A stretch of DNA of 64,000 bases, taken from assembly GCA_014360645.1 (NCBI GenBank), contig JACIXD010000013.1:50963-114962 (forward strand). Direction: 5' to 3'. Source of the stretch: Actinomycetota bacterium. Lineage in GTDB: Bacteria; Actinomycetota; Geothermincolia; Geothermincolales; RBG-13-55-18. The notes beneath the pieces are model-generated. The model ran no database searches. It was given only the letters and a program-made list of their open reading frames with translations, and was not told the DNA's origin. The first letter of the stretch is position 1. Each line of letters begins with the position of its first letter. The translations under genes and the position numbers were made by a program. This document shows positions 1 to 8,307 of this stretch, one piece after another.

Positions 1-92
1 TTGGCCTCACCGTCCGCTTTTTCGAGATCCGCGCCCGCACCTTCCGCGCCGCGGGCCGACTCCTCTCCATCGCCGCCGTTCACGCCGTTCAT
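1..92 (-). CDS. Possible N-terminal fragment of an acidic protein leaving the window
   Basis: On the minus strand an open frame runs off the left edge from an ATG at 92, beginning MNGVNGGDG and continuing with many Gly, Asp and Glu residues. A purine-rich GAGGGGG lies 9 bases upstream, a normal ribosome-binding distance, which is why this start is preferred over in-frame ATGs at 101 and 110. Only about 30 codons are visible and no domain can be recognised. The plus-strand frame over the same bases is Ser/Pro/Ala-rich and looks like its shadow. Confidence 0.3.
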   Translation of the reverse strand, partial: MNGVNGGDGEESARGAEGAGADLEKADGEA

Positions 93-362
93 GTCCGTCA
101 TCCCCCTCATTCACCCGTCCGCCATGGCCCTCTCTGCCCTACGAGCGGCGCCTGCTCTCCCGTGCCGGGCGCCTGCCGGACGGATGTCGTTACTCCATAT
201 CATCCATCATTCCCGCGGAGGACGAAACTTATCCTCCATATATTTCCTTTAATTATGGTGTACCCTCCGCTGCACAACGGCCATGAGCGAGCTCATGCGT
301 CGCGGGAGCCCCGGTGGAAGGGGGTAAGGGTGAAACGGAGCCGATTCGAGTAAAATGCCCCT

Positions 363-1436
363 ATGGGCGAGGAAGGACTCGAGCCGGCCATGGCGCAGCA
401 GGGAAAAAAGCCCCCCGGGCGCTCCAAGCTGAAAAGGGGACTGCTGGTCGCCGTATCCCTTTCCGCCGCCACCCTCATCCTCATCTCCCTGGTTACCCTG
501 GACCGAGCGACTCTGAGCGCCCTGTCCAACCTCTCCCCCGGTTTCCTGATGCTCGCCGCCGCCCTCTCCCTGGGGCGCTGGCTCTGGGCGGTGACGCGCA
601 TGCGCCTGCTCATCCGCTGCATGGGGGGGCATGTGCGCCTGCCCGAGATAGCCAAGACCGTATACGCGGGCTACTTCACCGGCCTCATCACCCCCTGGCG
701 GGCGGGTGGGGTGACGGGGGAGATGGCCTTCCTCTACGCCTACGGGCTGGGGGCCGGCGAGGGAGTCGCGGTGGTCTCCTTCGGCGCCTGCATCTCCACC
801 GCCCTGCTCATGCTCTTCTTCCCCTTCGCCATCCTCATCGCGCGCAGGTATATCGCCCTATCCATGTCCATCCAAGGGGTGCTCTTCTCCGCCCTGGCCG
901 TGGGGCTGCTCTACCTGGCCCTGGTGCTCTGGGCCATCCTCCGTCCCCACAGCGCGGTGGGCGACACCCTCCTCCGGCATTCCCCGGGCTTTCTACGCAG
1001 GCGCCTGTGGTATCAGCGCTTCCTCGAGAGGCTGGGCGAGGAGATCCGAGCCTTCGCGACCTGCCTGAACCGCCTGGCGCGCATCGGACGCGCCCGGCTG
1101 CTGGCCGTCACCCTCCTCACCTGCCTCTACTGGTTCACCGGCTTCCTCGCCGTTCCCGTCGCCGTGGTGGGCCTGGGCTACGGCGACTTTTTCTGGCGCG
1201 CCGTGGTGGCGCAGCTGGTGGTGCACATCCTCATGCCCTTCGTTCCCACCCCGGGGGGAAGCGGCTTCGGGGAGGTGGGATTCCTCTACGTATACAAGGG
1301 CGTGCTGCCCGACCTGGGAGCGGCGGGCCTGCTCACCCTCATCTGGCGCTTTATAGATTTCTACCTCGGCCTCCTGGTGGGCGGCACCGCCTTCATCCTC
1401 ATCATGCGAGACATAAGGAAGCGGGACCGCGGGTGA
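363..1436 (+). CDS. UPF0104 / YbhN-family membrane protein (flippase-like)
   Basis: A 357-residue integral membrane protein with about eight hydrophobic segments and a basic N-terminal tail (GKKPPGRSKLKRG). The segment PTPGGSGFGE near residue 297 is the hallmark of the UPF0104 / lysylphosphatidylglycerol-synthase transmembrane family (PF03706), whose members are thought to move or modify lipids at the cytoplasmic membrane. The C-terminal aminoacyl-transferase domain of MprF is absent, so this is the stand-alone membrane type. Substrate cannot be told. It appears monocistronic: 378 bases separate it from the next gene. The start at 363 has no strong ribosome site; a later ATG at codon 10 is possible. 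Confidence 0.8.
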   Translation: MGEEGLEPAMAQQGKKPPGRSKLKRGLLVAVSLSAATLILISLVTLDRATLSALSNLSPGFLMLAAALSLGRWLWAVTRMRLLIRCMGGHVRLPEIAKTVYAGYFTGLITPWRAGGVTGEMAFLYAYGLGAGEGVAVVSFGACISTALLMLFFPFAILIARRYIALSMSIQGVLFSALAVGLLYLALVLWAILRPHSAVGDTLLRHSPGFLRRRLWYQRFLERLGEEIRAFATCLNRLARIGRARLLAVTLLTCLYWFTGFLAVPVAVVGLGYGDFFWRAVVAQLVVHILMPFVPTPGGSGFGEVGFLYVYKGVLPDLGAAGLLTLIWRFIDFYLGLLVGGTAFILIMRDIRKRDRG

Positions 1437-1814
1437 ACGGAATCTTGTTTCGGGGCATGATTCTGGAACCCGAGGAACAAAGCTGCGATCCCGATATGCG
1501 AGCCGGTGGGGGCGGGCGCAGACCGGCGGCAAAATGACGTGCCCGTGTTCCAGCAGGTGGAGCGCTCGGCCGCCACTGGGTAGGAGCTTTTTTGCCACCG
1601 CGTTTGCTGACCGGGTCCGGTCCCTCCGGCGTTCATCGTACAACACCTGTACGCACCTAAATCCAAGGAAGTGCTTTCTACCTCCCCCCAACGGTAGCGA
1701 TAGGCTATGGCCGATCTGGATGGAGCTCTTCTATCAGGATGGAGTTCTTCTATAATCATACCTGGTAGAAGATCCCGGGGTATCACGAATCCCCGCAACG
1801 CGAAGGGAGAGACG
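1437..1814 (+). other. Intergenic region with tandem 19-bp repeat
   Basis: No convincing gene. The right half holds a tandem 19-bp repeat (1718-1755) whose second copy runs into a TATAAT box at 1751-1756, about 60 bases before the methyltransferase start. No good -35 hexamer is visible at 16-18 bases spacing, so the promoter call is tentative. Confidence 0.5.
1718..1755 (+). repeat. Tandem 19-bp direct repeat overlapping a -10 box
   Basis: Two adjacent copies, 1718-1736 and 1737-1755, of GGATGGAG(C/T)TCTTCTAT(C/A)A with 17 of 19 bases identical. The second copy overlaps TATAAT (1751-1756). Directly repeated sites at a promoter often bind activators or repressors in tandem; that role here is inference. 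Confidence 0.5.
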
Positions 1815-2627
1815 ATGTTCGGACCGCAAGACCTCACGGTGATCATCGGCGAGAGGATCAACCCCACGGGAAGGCCGAAACTCGCGGAGGAGCTGCGGGA
1901 GGGGAAGTTCGACCTGGCCCTGGATGACGCGGCGGCCCAGGCCGAGGCAGGCGCCGATTACATCGACGTCAACACAGGCGCACCGGGTGTGGACGAGGCC
2001 GCCCTCCTTCCCCGCCTGGTGGAGGCGGTAGCGGAGAGGACCGGGCTTCCGGTCTGCGTGGACTCCGCCGATCCCTCCGCCCTGGCCGCGGCCCTGGAGG
2101 CCTACGCCGTCCCCGAGGCCTTGGTCAACTCGGTCACCGCCGACGACGAGAGCATGAACGCCGTGCTGCCCCTGGTTGCTGAGGCGGGCTGCTACGTCAT
2201 CGCCATGACCAAAGACAGGGAGGGCATACCTCCCACCCCGGAAGGGCGCCTGGAGAAGGCAGGGAAGATCGTGGAGCGCGCGGCATCCCTCGGGATACCC
2301 GCCGAACGCGTGCTCGTGGACTGCCTGACCATCCCCGCCGCCACCGACGGCGAGGCCGCCGCGGTGACCCTGGCATCCATATCCCTCATCCGCGCGGAGC
2401 TGGGATGCCCAGTGGTCCTGGGCGCCTCCAACATCAGTTTCGGGATGCCCGAAAGGCCGGCCATCAACGCCGCCTTCCTCTGTCTGGCCATAAAGGCGGG
2501 GCTCAACGCCGCCATCGTGAACCCCCTTGAACCGGGTCTGGTGCTCGCGTTGCGCGCGGCGGATTTCCTGCTGGGGAAGGACCGCATGGGGCGAGCCTAC
2601 CTCAAGTATTACCGGGCCCACCGCTGA
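1815..2627 (+). CDS. Methyltetrahydrofolate:corrinoid methyltransferase (AcsE/MtgA-like)
   Basis: A 270-residue TIM-barrel pterin-binding methyltransferase, expected to exchange a methyl group between a corrinoid protein and tetrahydrofolate. It opens with LTVIIGERINPTG, typical of AcsE/MetH pterin-binding domains, and carries DVNTGAP, VNSVTAD, VDCLTIP and LGASNISFG, which align with the AcsE segments ending in the conserved pterin-site Asn. Length matches AcsE (about 262). The ATG at 1815 follows GAAGGGAGAGACG; the frame is open upstream but without coding character. A corrinoid activator follows 16 bases downstream, so the two form an operon. No corrinoid protein is in the window. It could serve glycine-betaine-type demethylation or the Wood-Ljungdahl pathway; the sequence does not decide. 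Confidence 0.85.
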   Translation: MFGPQDLTVIIGERINPTGRPKLAEELREGKFDLALDDAAAQAEAGADYIDVNTGAPGVDEAALLPRLVEAVAERTGLPVCVDSADPSALAAALEAYAVPEALVNSVTADDESMNAVLPLVAEAGCYVIAMTKDREGIPPTPEGRLEKAGKIVERAASLGIPAERVLVDCLTIPAATDGEAAAVTLASISLIRAELGCPVVLGASNISFGMPERPAINAAFLCLAIKAGLNAAIVNPLEPGLVLALRAADFLLGKDRMGRAYLKYYRAHR

Positions 2628-2643
2628 GAGACCGGGGTGGCGC

Positions 2644-4503
2644 ATGGCGAGTGGGGAATACCGCATCACCGTCGATCCCCTGGGGAGGGTGGTGGACTGC
2701 CGCGAAGGACAGACCCTTCTGGAGGCCCTGCGCGAGGCCGGCATAGGGCTGGAAAGCGTATGCGGGGGACAAGGAAGGTGCGGTAAGTGCCGGGTGCGCG
2801 TGCTGGCAGGGGACGCGGGAGAGCCCGCCGACGATGAACGTTCCCTTCTTCCCGGAGGATGGAGGGAGAAGGGCCTGCGCCTGGCCTGCCGGGTCATTCC
2901 CCGGCAGGACCTCACCGTCTACCTGCCGGCCTCCACCCTTACGGCTTCCGGCCGCCTGCAGCTCGAGAGCGCCCTTCGCCCCGGGGAGCGCGACCCGGCC
3001 GTGCAGGCCTACGACGTAGAGGTGGAGCTGCCGAGCCAGCCCGGAGACGCGGGCTCGGATCTCCTGCGGCTGCGCGCGTCCCTGCTGCGCGTGGCGCCGA
3101 AGGCCGAGCCCGAGAACATAGATATCGAGGCCCTGCGGGCGCTGCCCCGGATGCTGCGCGAGGAGGGGGGCGCGGTGCGGGCGTTGCTGCGCGGGCGGAC
3201 CGTCCTGGGAATCATCCCCAGGAAACGCTCCCCGCTGGGGGCGGCCGTGGACCTGGGCAGCACCAAGATAGCCCTTTTTCTCTACGATCTCGAGAGCGGG
3301 GAGATGCTCTCCGCCCGCGGCATGCTCAACCCCCAGATACCCTACGGCGAGGACGTGGTGACGCGTATCCAGTACGCATCGCAGGGAGGCGCCCGGCGCC
3401 TGCGCGAGCTGGTGGTGGAGGGTATCGGCCGCGAGCTCGACGGGATGGCCGCCGGCGCCGCCCGCACCCGGGACGGCATCTTCGAGATGGTGGTGGTGGG
3501 GAACACCGCCATGCACCACCTCTTTACGGGCCTGCCGGTGGAGCAGCTCGGAAAGAGCCCCTACCTCCCGGCCACCGACCTCCCCCTGGAGGTGACGGCC
3601 CGCGACCTGGGGCTTGCGCTCAATCCCTCCGCAGTGGTGTACCTGCCCCCTCCCGTCGCGGGCTACGTGGGCTCGGACCACCTTGCGGCGCTTTCCGCCG
3701 CCCGCCTCGAGGAGAGAAAGGGGCCGTCTCTCCTGCTGGACATCGGCACCAACACCGAGGTGGCCTTGCAGGTCGAGGGCCGCATAAGGTGCTGCTCCTG
3801 CGCCTCGGGGCCCGCCTTCGAGGGAGGGGGGCTGAGCTGCGGCATGAGGGCGGGCGAAGGCGCGGTGGAAGCCGTTTCCATCGATCCCCGCACGGGCGAG
3901 CCGGAACTGAAGGTCATCGGGGAGGGGCCTCCCGCGGGCATATGCGGGTCGGGGGTCCTCTCCATGCTGGCCGAACTGGTGCGGACGGGAACGGTGGACG
4001 AAGGTGGCAGGCTGGCGGAGAAAAGTCACGGGGTGACGCGCCGCGACGGAGGGCTTTCCTTCACGCTATCGCCGGGAGGGGAGGAGCGTGAACCGCTGGC
4101 GGTCACCCAGGGCGACATCCGCGAGATCCAGAAGGCCAAGGGGGCCATGCGCGCGGGCATAGACGCCCTGCTGGCCGAGGCGGGGCTGGCGCCGGGCGAC
4201 CTGCGGGAGGTGATCCTGGCCGGCGCCTTCGGCACCTACATCGATCCCCAGGATGCCCTGGACATCGCCCTCCTTCCGCCCGTGCCGCTGGAGGCGGTGG
4301 TGCAGGTGGGCAACGCCGCCGGCGCGGGAGCGCGCTCCATGCTCCTAGCGAGCGGAGCGCGCCGCGAGGCGGAGGCGATGGCGGAGCGTATCGAATATCT
4401 CGAGCTCTCCGCTTACCCGCGCCTGGGACCCCTCTTCGCCGCGGGCATGTTCCTCACGGAAGAGGCGGTGGCCGAGGCCAAGCGGCGGTTCCGTCTTGCC
4501 TGA
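2644..4503 (+). CDS. Reductive activator of corrinoid protein (RACo-like, 2Fe-2S + ASKHA ATPase)
   Basis: A 619-residue protein of the RACo/RamA-like type that uses ATP to drive reduction of inactive Co(II) corrinoid to Co(I). Residues 1-90 form a plant-type 2Fe-2S ferredoxin domain with Cys40, Cys46, Cys49 (CGGQGRCGKC) and Cys82. The middle and C-terminal parts form the ASKHA actin-like fold: a phosphate-binding loop VDLGSTKIALF near residue 200, GNTAMHHL, DIGTNTEVAL, a second-half GxGxxG-like CGSGVLSML, and ILAGAFGTYIDP. Length is normal for RACo (about 620-640). The ATG at 2644 follows GGGGTGG. Cotranscription with the methyltransferase supports a corrinoid-dependent methyl-transfer role. 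Confidence 0.88.
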   Translation: MASGEYRITVDPLGRVVDCREGQTLLEALREAGIGLESVCGGQGRCGKCRVRVLAGDAGEPADDERSLLPGGWREKGLRLACRVIPRQDLTVYLPASTLTASGRLQLESALRPGERDPAVQAYDVEVELPSQPGDAGSDLLRLRASLLRVAPKAEPENIDIEALRALPRMLREEGGAVRALLRGRTVLGIIPRKRSPLGAAVDLGSTKIALFLYDLESGEMLSARGMLNPQIPYGEDVVTRIQYASQGGARRLRELVVEGIGRELDGMAAGAARTRDGIFEMVVVGNTAMHHLFTGLPVEQLGKSPYLPATDLPLEVTARDLGLALNPSAVVYLPPPVAGYVGSDHLAALSAARLEERKGPSLLLDIGTNTEVALQVEGRIRCCSCASGPAFEGGGLSCGMRAGEGAVEAVSIDPRTGEPELKVIGEGPPAGICGSGVLSMLAELVRTGTVDEGGRLAEKSHGVTRRDGGLSFTLSPGGEEREPLAVTQGDIREIQKAKGAMRAGIDALLAEAGLAPGDLREVILAGAFGTYIDPQDALDIALLPPVPLEAVVQVGNAAGAGARSMLLASGARREAEAMAERIEYLELSAYPRLGPLFAAGMFLTEEAVAEAKRRFRLA

Positions 4504-4903
4504 GGCTTATTCATCTGAAAGGTTGACGTCCGCGGGCAGCCGGCGTCTCCGCGTGGTTATGTGGTTCTCGTGGAATCTATCGTTGCCGGCAGGAACTGCC
4601 GCTGGTCACGAGAACGCCGATCCCGAAAGGTCTCGGTGCAGGCTTCTACGCCTCGCGTATAGACGGCACTGGATGCCGGTCCTCCTACGCGGCGGCAGCC
4701 CCTCCGGCCTCGGCATTGATGAACCACCGGCACGCCCGGTCTCCTGGGGCCCGCGCGCGCGGCTTACCCCCGGCGAACATGGATCATATTCTCATAAAGA
4801 TACTTACCGGTAACGCGGTTCCGCCAACGAAACCTGTCCTGGCTGGTCCAAGAGGGCGCGGGGGCGACGCGCCGGTCCTGCGGGTATTCAGGAGGCGAGA
4901 CGG
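4504..4903 (+). other. Gene-free 400-bp stretch
   Basis: No credible coding frame, RNA gene or strong promoter was seen. Short frames here have no matching ribosome sites. It leads into decayed genes. Confidence 0.5.
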
Positions 4904-5618
4904 ATGGTGCTGCTCGAGTTCCTCAAGATGGGGGCGGCCTCCGCCCTGGACATGGTGGGACACGCGGGCGGGACGCTGAAGGACCTCCTCTTCTCCCCGC
5001 GCTACGACCTCGGCCGTCCGTGGTGGAGGAGGCCCGGGCTGGGGACCATGTACCAGATCGAATGCCGACCGGGCACTGACTGGGGCCGCGATTACCGGGG
5101 GTACAACCGCTCCATGACCGGGCCTGACGGGCGGCTGCTCTTAGACGGGCTTTTATGCAAGAGGAGGAATGGGTGGAGCTGAGCGAGAGGGCCTGCGCCG
5201 ATCACCACGCGATAAAGATAAAGCGGCACGACGGCATCTGCTACTTCGACACCGCCCTCGCCGCATGCTCGTGATCCTGGGCGAGTGGTACGGGCCGAGG
5301 AAGCGCCTGTTCACGCAATCGGTGCCCGCCCGCTGCCGGCGCAGGGAGCCGCCCGGGGTCGCGGTGAGCCCGGCGGGCTTCAGGGCCATCGCGTGCGAGC
5401 ACGGCGGCGACCTGCTCCTGCACCTGGTGAACATGCGCGGCTCCAGCGGTCCCGTGGAGGTGGAGCTCGAGGGCGGGATGTGGAAAGGCCCGCGCTCCGC
5501 CTCGCTCGAGCCGCAGGGCACGGGGGTCGAGATAAACCGGGGTCCGGGCCCGATGGGCCTGGGGATGCCCTCCGAGCTCGTCGACCGGATAGACGCCGTC
5601 GTCAGGCTGCGGCGTTGA
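4904..5618 (+). pseudogene. Decayed alpha-L-fucosidase-like (GH29) gene
   Basis: A good ribosome site (AGGAGGCGAGACGG) precedes ATG 4904. The first frame reads coding-like protein to about 5157 (TMYQIECRPGTDWG, YNRSMTGPDG). The reading then continues in another frame with EEWVELSERACADHHAIK and KRHDGICYFDTALA, close to the GH29 segment around the His-His-Asp-Gly motif, and ends at a TGA near 5275. A third frame (about 5276-5618) carries WYGPRKRLF and LLLHLVNMRG and looks like a glycosidase C-terminal beta-sandwich. The catalytic middle is missing. At least two frameshifts and a large deletion make it a pseudogene. The family name rests on remembered motifs only. Confidence 0.5.
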
Positions 5619-5991
5619 GGAAAGAGAGCGCTAAGGACTGGCGCGCCGGGCCCAAGAAAGACCTTTTGCGCCTGCCGGAGAAGAACCACGAGTTCTTCTC
5701 CAGGCTGCAGAGGGACTTCGGGGAGAGGATCTTTTTCTTCTTCTCCTTCGTGGGCGGCATCTTCGGATACACGTTGGGCGTGCTGGGGTGGGCAACATGG
5801 ATATTACCCAAGTGCCGGTCGATGCGGACCGCGAGGAGGGCTTCGAGGCGGTCAGGCGGTCGATAGCCGCGGCGGGCCGGGGAGGAGGCTACGTCATCGC
5901 CCCCACCAACTCCCACCCGCACGTCTCCGTGGAGCGGCTGCGGTGGCTGGTGTAGGCGGTGGAGGCGTACGGGAAATATCCACTGGGCTGA
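5615..5991 (+). pseudogene. Remnant of a uroporphyrinogen-decarboxylase-like methyltransferase gene
   Basis: From 5797 a frame reads MDITQVPVDAD, then GGGYVIAPTNSHPHVS, then AVEAYGKYPLG, which is the C-terminal signature of UroD/MtaA-type proteins (usually GGGYILAPxHNIQ...EAVREYGRY). It is broken by an in-frame TAG at 5953-5955 where a residue such as Glu or Gln is expected, and stops at TGA 5989-5991. A separate upstream frame (5615-5796) with LPEKNHEFFSRLQRDFGERI may be an earlier part of the same gene, shifted in frame. UroD-like proteins often act as corrinoid/CoM methyltransferases, which would suit the RACo neighbourhood. Confidence 0.5.
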
Positions 5992-6103
5992 CGGCGCCCA
6001 TTCCTCTCCCCGGCCGTGAGGGTCATGGCCGTCCGGAGTCCGCGTCCCGGTCCCTCCCGCCCTTCCTTCACCGGATCCCGAGCGGCGGAAAGCCCCGGTC
6101 GCG

Positions 6104-7105
6104 TTATGGCATCTCCTGCCAGGTCTTGCCGCCCTTGCGCCAGGTGATGCGGGGCAGCTCGCGCTTGACCATGGAGTCGGCCTTCACGCGCGGATAGCCC
6201 AGGACGATGGCCGTGACCGGCACATAGGGCCACTTTATCCCCAGGTAACGCTTCAGGTGGGGCAGCATCTTGGCCCCCACGGCGGCGAAGCTCATCCAAC
6301 AGGTGACCAGCCCCAGGGAATGCGCCGCCAGGACCATGTTCTGACCGCATATGCCGATGTCCACGTACATGTTGTTGATGCCTCTTTTGTCCCCCAGCAG
6401 ATATATGAGGCAGGGAGCTCCCAAGAAGACGTCCTTGGGCTTGAGGATGGCCGTCCCGCCGGTCATGGCCCGCTGGTCCATGAGAGGAGGCAGCAGAGCC
6501 GAGGTAAAGGAAAGCAAACTCCTCACCAACGGATTCTTTTTCCCGGAGAAATAGAACCGGGTGAGGTTACGGTACAGGGGGTCCATCATGTCCGCGATCC
6601 TGTCCATCTCCTCGCGGTCGTTGACCACGATGAAGCTCCAGGGCTGGCAGTTTCCGTGGGAGGGGGCGAAGCGGCCCGCCTCGATAACCCGTCGCACCAG
6701 CTCGTCGGGTACCGGCTTCTTGGAGAATACGCGGTTGCTGCGGCGCCTTAAGATGACCTCCTCCACCGGGGTGAGGCCCTCTATCCCCTCCACCTCCGGT
6801 ATCTTGGGGTACCCGTCGTCGGGATGCAGGAGCATGGTCTTGAAGAGGCCTTTCTCCACCTCGTAGAAGCCCTGCATCTGGATGGCGTCCTTCTCGCAGT
6901 GGGCCATGCATGCGGAGCAGGACATGCACACCACGCCCTCGATGAACCTGACCTTACCCCCAGCCACCTCCAGGCAGGCGCAGGGGCATGCCTGCACGCA
7001 GTTCCCACAGCCCGTGCACTTCTCCTCGTCCACCACGATCTTCGAGTTGGACCACACCTCCGGGTGGGAAGGCAGATAGGTGTAGGAATACTTATCCAGA
7101 GCCAA
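6104..7105 (-). CDS. Ferredoxin-nitroreductase fusion protein
   Basis: A 333-residue protein. Residues 22-75 hold two 4Fe-4S motifs: CTGCGNC with Cys30, 33, 36, 40 and CMSCSAC with Cys60, 63, 66, 70. Residues 110-333 are a nitroreductase-type FMN domain (RRRSNRVFSKKPVPDELV; APSHGNCQPWSFIVV; GICGQNMVLAAHSLGL). Such fusions usually reduce an organic substrate with ferredoxin-derived electrons; the substrate is unknown. The start is a TTG at 7105, fixed by a full Shine-Dalgarno AAGGAGGT eight bases upstream. It lies 137 bases after the dehydrogenase pair and probably belongs to that operon, where it might re-oxidise or reduce an acyl-CoA intermediate. Confidence 0.85.
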   Translation of the reverse strand: MALDKYSYTYLPSHPEVWSNSKIVVDEEKCTGCGNCVQACPCACLEVAGGKVRFIEGVVCMSCSACMAHCEKDAIQMQGFYEVEKGLFKTMLLHPDDGYPKIPEVEGIEGLTPVEEVILRRRSNRVFSKKPVPDELVRRVIEAGRFAPSHGNCQPWSFIVVNDREEMDRIADMMDPLYRNLTRFYFSGKKNPLVRSLLSFTSALLPPLMDQRAMTGGTAILKPKDVFLGAPCLIYLLGDKRGINNMYVDIGICGQNMVLAAHSLGLVTCWMSFAAVGAKMLPHLKRYLGIKWPYVPVTAIVLGYPRVKADSMVKRELPRITWRKGGKTWQEMP

Positions 7106-7242
7106 TCTCCTCGACCTCCTTTTTCCAGTGGATCCCCGCTTGAGGACCTCGCATTCCTTGCAGGCGCCTACCTCGCCACGCCCCGCTCACCGCCGCCCGC
7201 ACCGCGCCCCTCCGCGATGAGGCCGGCTCTTTTCCCGCGGGC

Positions 7243-8307
7243 TCAGGAGCCCGACTCCGCCATGTCCAGGAGGCGCAGCAGCTGCTCCTCCTCGGGGCGG
7301 GGGAACATCTGGCAGTACTTGGCATCCCGCATCAGGCGCTCCATGCCATAATCCCGCATGTATCCGTATCCGCCGTGGATCTGCACCCCGTCCATGGCCG
7401 CCTGGCAGGCGTTGGCCCCCGCCCTCCTCCAGGCGATGATGGCCGGGGCCAGGTCCTCCACCCCGCTGGCGCGGCGGATGAGCGCGCGCCCCTCCTCCAT
7501 GGCGCAGAGCATGCGGGCCAGCATGAGGCGCATGGCCTGGTGCTCGATGATCAGCTTCCCCGCCTGGTAGCGCTGGCGCGCGTAGTCGTAGGCCTTTTGG
7601 AAGGCCTTGCGCACGATGCCGTTGGCCACCGCCGCCAGTCCCAGGTAGAGGGTCCTCTCGGTGGCCGCCAGCGCCTCCCTCTCCGACCCGTCCAACACGA
7701 AATGAGGCTCGGCGCCCTTCATCTCCAGGGTGGCGAACTCGCTCACCCGCCAGCCCAGGGGATAGGGGTCGATGCGGGTCTCCACGCCGCTCGCGCCGAC
7801 GCGCACGTAGGCCGCCTTCCTTGCCTCCCCGGAGCCTGCGAAGAGCAGCACCGGGGCGCCCTCCATGACGTTGAAGACGAAGGGGGCACTGCCGCTCACC
7901 TTCCCCTCCTCCAGGACGGTCTCCCCGGCGGTGGCTGCGGTGCACAGGGGACGTCCCCTGGTGAACTCCTCCACCAGGTCCTTGCGGTCGGAGTAGACGA
8001 GGGGAACCAGGGCGGCGTTGTGGAAGAGGAGGGCAGCGGCGAACCCCGCGCTCTCCACGGCGCTTTCCTCCAGGGCCACGCAGAGGGAGTAGAGGTCCAC
8101 GCCCTCTCCCCCCAGCTGCTCGGGCACCAGGGCAGCCAGCATGCCCATCTCCCCGGCCTTTTCCACTGCCTTCCACAGGAGCGGAGAGTCCACGGTGTTC
8201 TCGAGGTCATCGGCCACGGGGGCCAGCTCGGATACGGCGAAGTTCAGGGCGTTGCTGCGCAGCACCGTGTACTGTTTGGACTCCCTGGCCCAGGGCACTC
8301 CGATCAT
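7243..8307 (-). CDS. Acyl-CoA dehydrogenase-like subunit lacking the usual catalytic Glu motif
   Basis: A 354-residue acyl-CoA dehydrogenase-fold protein: N-terminal helices (LWKAVEKAGEMGMLAALVPEQLGG), a degenerate central beta domain and a C-terminal four-helix part with IHGGYGYMRDYGMERLMRDA. The C-terminus then diverges (CQMFPRPEEEQ) where active members have YEGT with the catalytic base. Its ATG overlaps the stop of the upstream dehydrogenase (ATGA, four bases), so the two are translationally coupled. This resembles the two-gene dehydrogenases of steroid side-chain degradation (FadE28/29 type), which form mixed tetramers with one catalytic subunit. Heteromer formation is inferred. Confidence 0.8.
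   Translation of the reverse strand: MIGVPWARESKQYTVLRSNALNFAVSELAPVADDLENTVDSPLLWKAVEKAGEMGMLAALVPEQLGGEGVDLYSLCVALEESAVESAGFAAALLFHNAALVPLVYSDRKDLVEEFTRGRPLCTAATAGETVLEEGKVSGSAPFVFNVMEGAPVLLFAGSGEARKAAYVRVGASGVETRIDPYPLGWRVSEFATLEMKGAEPHFVLDGSEREALAATERTLYLGLAAVANGIVRKAFQKAYDYARQRYQAGKLIIEHQAMRLMLARMLCAMEEGRALIRRASGVEDLAPAIIAWRRAGANACQAAMDGVQIHGGYGYMRDYGMERLMRDAKYCQMFPRPEEEQLLRLLDMAESGS

Noticed and set aside
1..252. Plus-strand gene at the left edge
   Set aside because: Ser/Pro/Ala-rich translation without features; the minus-strand frame with a ribosome site explains the bases better.
5953..5955. UAG inside a methyltransferase-like frame as a pyrrolysine codon
   Set aside because: Pyrrolysine occurs in methylamine methyltransferases at the active site, not in the C-terminal tail of UroD-like proteins; the surrounding frame is broken elsewhere, so a nonsense mutation is simpler.
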